Assembly (NCBI RefSeq): GCF_001641825.1
Contig: NZ_LRFH01000016.1
Location: 1-64,000, forward strand
Direction of reading: 5' to 3'
DNA length: 64,000 nt
Origin: Guyparkeria sp. WRN-7
Lineage (GTDB): Bacteria; Pseudomonadota; Gammaproteobacteria; Halothiobacillales; Halothiobacillaceae
Shown: positions 63,575 through 64,000 of the stretch, one piece after another
Layout: the number at the start of each line of letters is the position of its first letter
Numbering within the stretch: the stretch's first letter is position 1
Translations under genes and position numbers: made by a program
Notes under the pieces: model-generated
The model's input: only the letters and a program-made list of their open reading frames with translations
Database searches by the model: none
What the model was told of the DNA's origin: nothing

Positions 63575-64000
63575 ATGCAACTGTTCGATTCGCACTGCCA
63601 CCTCGACCGGGTGGAACTCGACGCCTTCGACAACGACTTCGACCACTTCATGCACACCGCCTGGCTCGAGTCGGTCACCAGGATGCTCTGCGTCTCGATC
63701 AAGCCCTCGACCTGGCCGGCGATGACCGACCTTGTCTCGCCCTACCTGGCCGGCAACCCGGAGCGTCGTGCCGAGCGCCCCGAGGTATTTCTCTCCTACG
63801 GTCTTCACCCGACCGACGATGCCGGGACGGTGGTCCCCGCCGAGGAACTGGTGCGCGCCATCAACGAGGATCGGCACGCGGACTCGATCGTCGCGGTGGG
63901 CGAGACCGGCCTGGACTACTTCCACTGTGAGGAGGGTGAGCGCTGGCAGCACGATCGCTTCGTCGAGCACATCGAGGCGGCGAAGGCCGTCAACAAGCCG
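63575..64000 (+). CDS. TatD-family metal-dependent hydrolase, N-terminal part (cut by window edge)
   Basis: 142 codons from ATG 63575 (CGGAG upstream) to the edge with no stop. Metal ligands appear in FDSHCHLD near the start and in AVGETGLDYF; SYGLHPTD is the intermediate family block. TatD-type enzymes (E. coli YcfH and TatD) are 3'-5' exonucleases or D-aminoacyl/peptide-processing hydrolases of uncertain substrate. By synteny with holB it corresponds to ycfH. The segment between H5 and GLHP is longer than in the standard TatD. Confidence 0.85.
   Translation, partial: MQLFDSHCHLDRVELDAFDNDFDHFMHTAWLESVTRMLCVSIKPSTWPAMTDLVSPYLAGNPERRAERPEVFLSYGLHPTDDAGTVVPAEELVRAINEDRHADSIVAVGETGLDYFHCEEGERWQHDRFVEHIEAAKAVNKP

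Overview
This is a GC-rich chromosomal window, and its gene content and synteny point to a gammaproteobacterium. Evidence includes rsmD next to ftsY-ftsE-ftsX-rpoH, lptF-lptG, cheV-cheR between flgA and flgB, sigma-54/sigma-28 flagellar promoters as in Pseudomonas-like flagellar systems, and fabD-fabG-acpP-fabF-pabB-pabC-mltG-tmk-holB-pilZ-tatD. A TauE/SafE exporter and an exported DsrE-like protein would fit a sulfur-oxidising, possibly halophilic lineage (Halothiobacillaceae or Ectothiorhodospiraceae type), but that placement is inference only. No phage, CRISPR array, complete insertion sequence or rRNA operon was seen. No stretch over about 300 bases lacks a gene or RNA.

Left part (1-13.7 kb): the 3' end of phosphoglucomutase, tRNA-Arg(CCG), a 1336-residue membrane GGDEF-EAL enzyme carrying a LOV photosensory motif, an ovothiol operon (ovoA-ovoB), the protease SohB, and a two-gene operon. 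That operon pairs a flippase-like membrane protein with a GT4 glycosyltransferase fused to a metal-ligand-depleted phosphoesterase domain. tRNA-Gly and tRNA-Cys follow. Middle part (13.7-39.9 kb): mostly scattered housekeeping genes: a lytic transglycosylase, dusA, a cation diffusion facilitator, ycjX-ycjF, two more diguanylate cyclases with intact I-sites, hemB, trhP, lptFG, parC, htpX, ccoS, rpoH, ftsXEY and rsmD. Heat-shock control stands out. A near-consensus sigma-32 promoter precedes htpX, and a perfect CIRCE operator overlaps the core promoter of rpoH, so the HrcA and sigma-32 regulons appear to be wired together.

Right part (39.9-64 kb): the flagellar block flgN-flgM-flgA (minus strand) and cheV-cheR-flgBCDE-flgFGHIJ-flgKL (plus strand). 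Readable promoters give its hierarchy: sigma-54 sites before flgA, flgB and flgF, and sigma-28 sites before flgM, cheV and flgK. Upstream of flgB a terminator overlaps the predicted sigma-54 transcription start and the flgB ribosome binding site. This would stop or silence read-through from cheR while leaving sigma-54 transcripts free. flgL is followed directly by fabD, then by fatty acid synthesis, p-aminobenzoate synthesis, MltG, thymidylate kinase, clamp-loader delta', PilZ and a TatD nuclease cut by the window edge. The region resembles the E. coli flg-to-ycfH segment without rne, rluC, rpmF, plsX and fabH. Three cyclic-di-GMP synthesising proteins plus a PilZ protein and a complete flagellar rod-hook set indicate c-di-GMP control of motility versus attachment.
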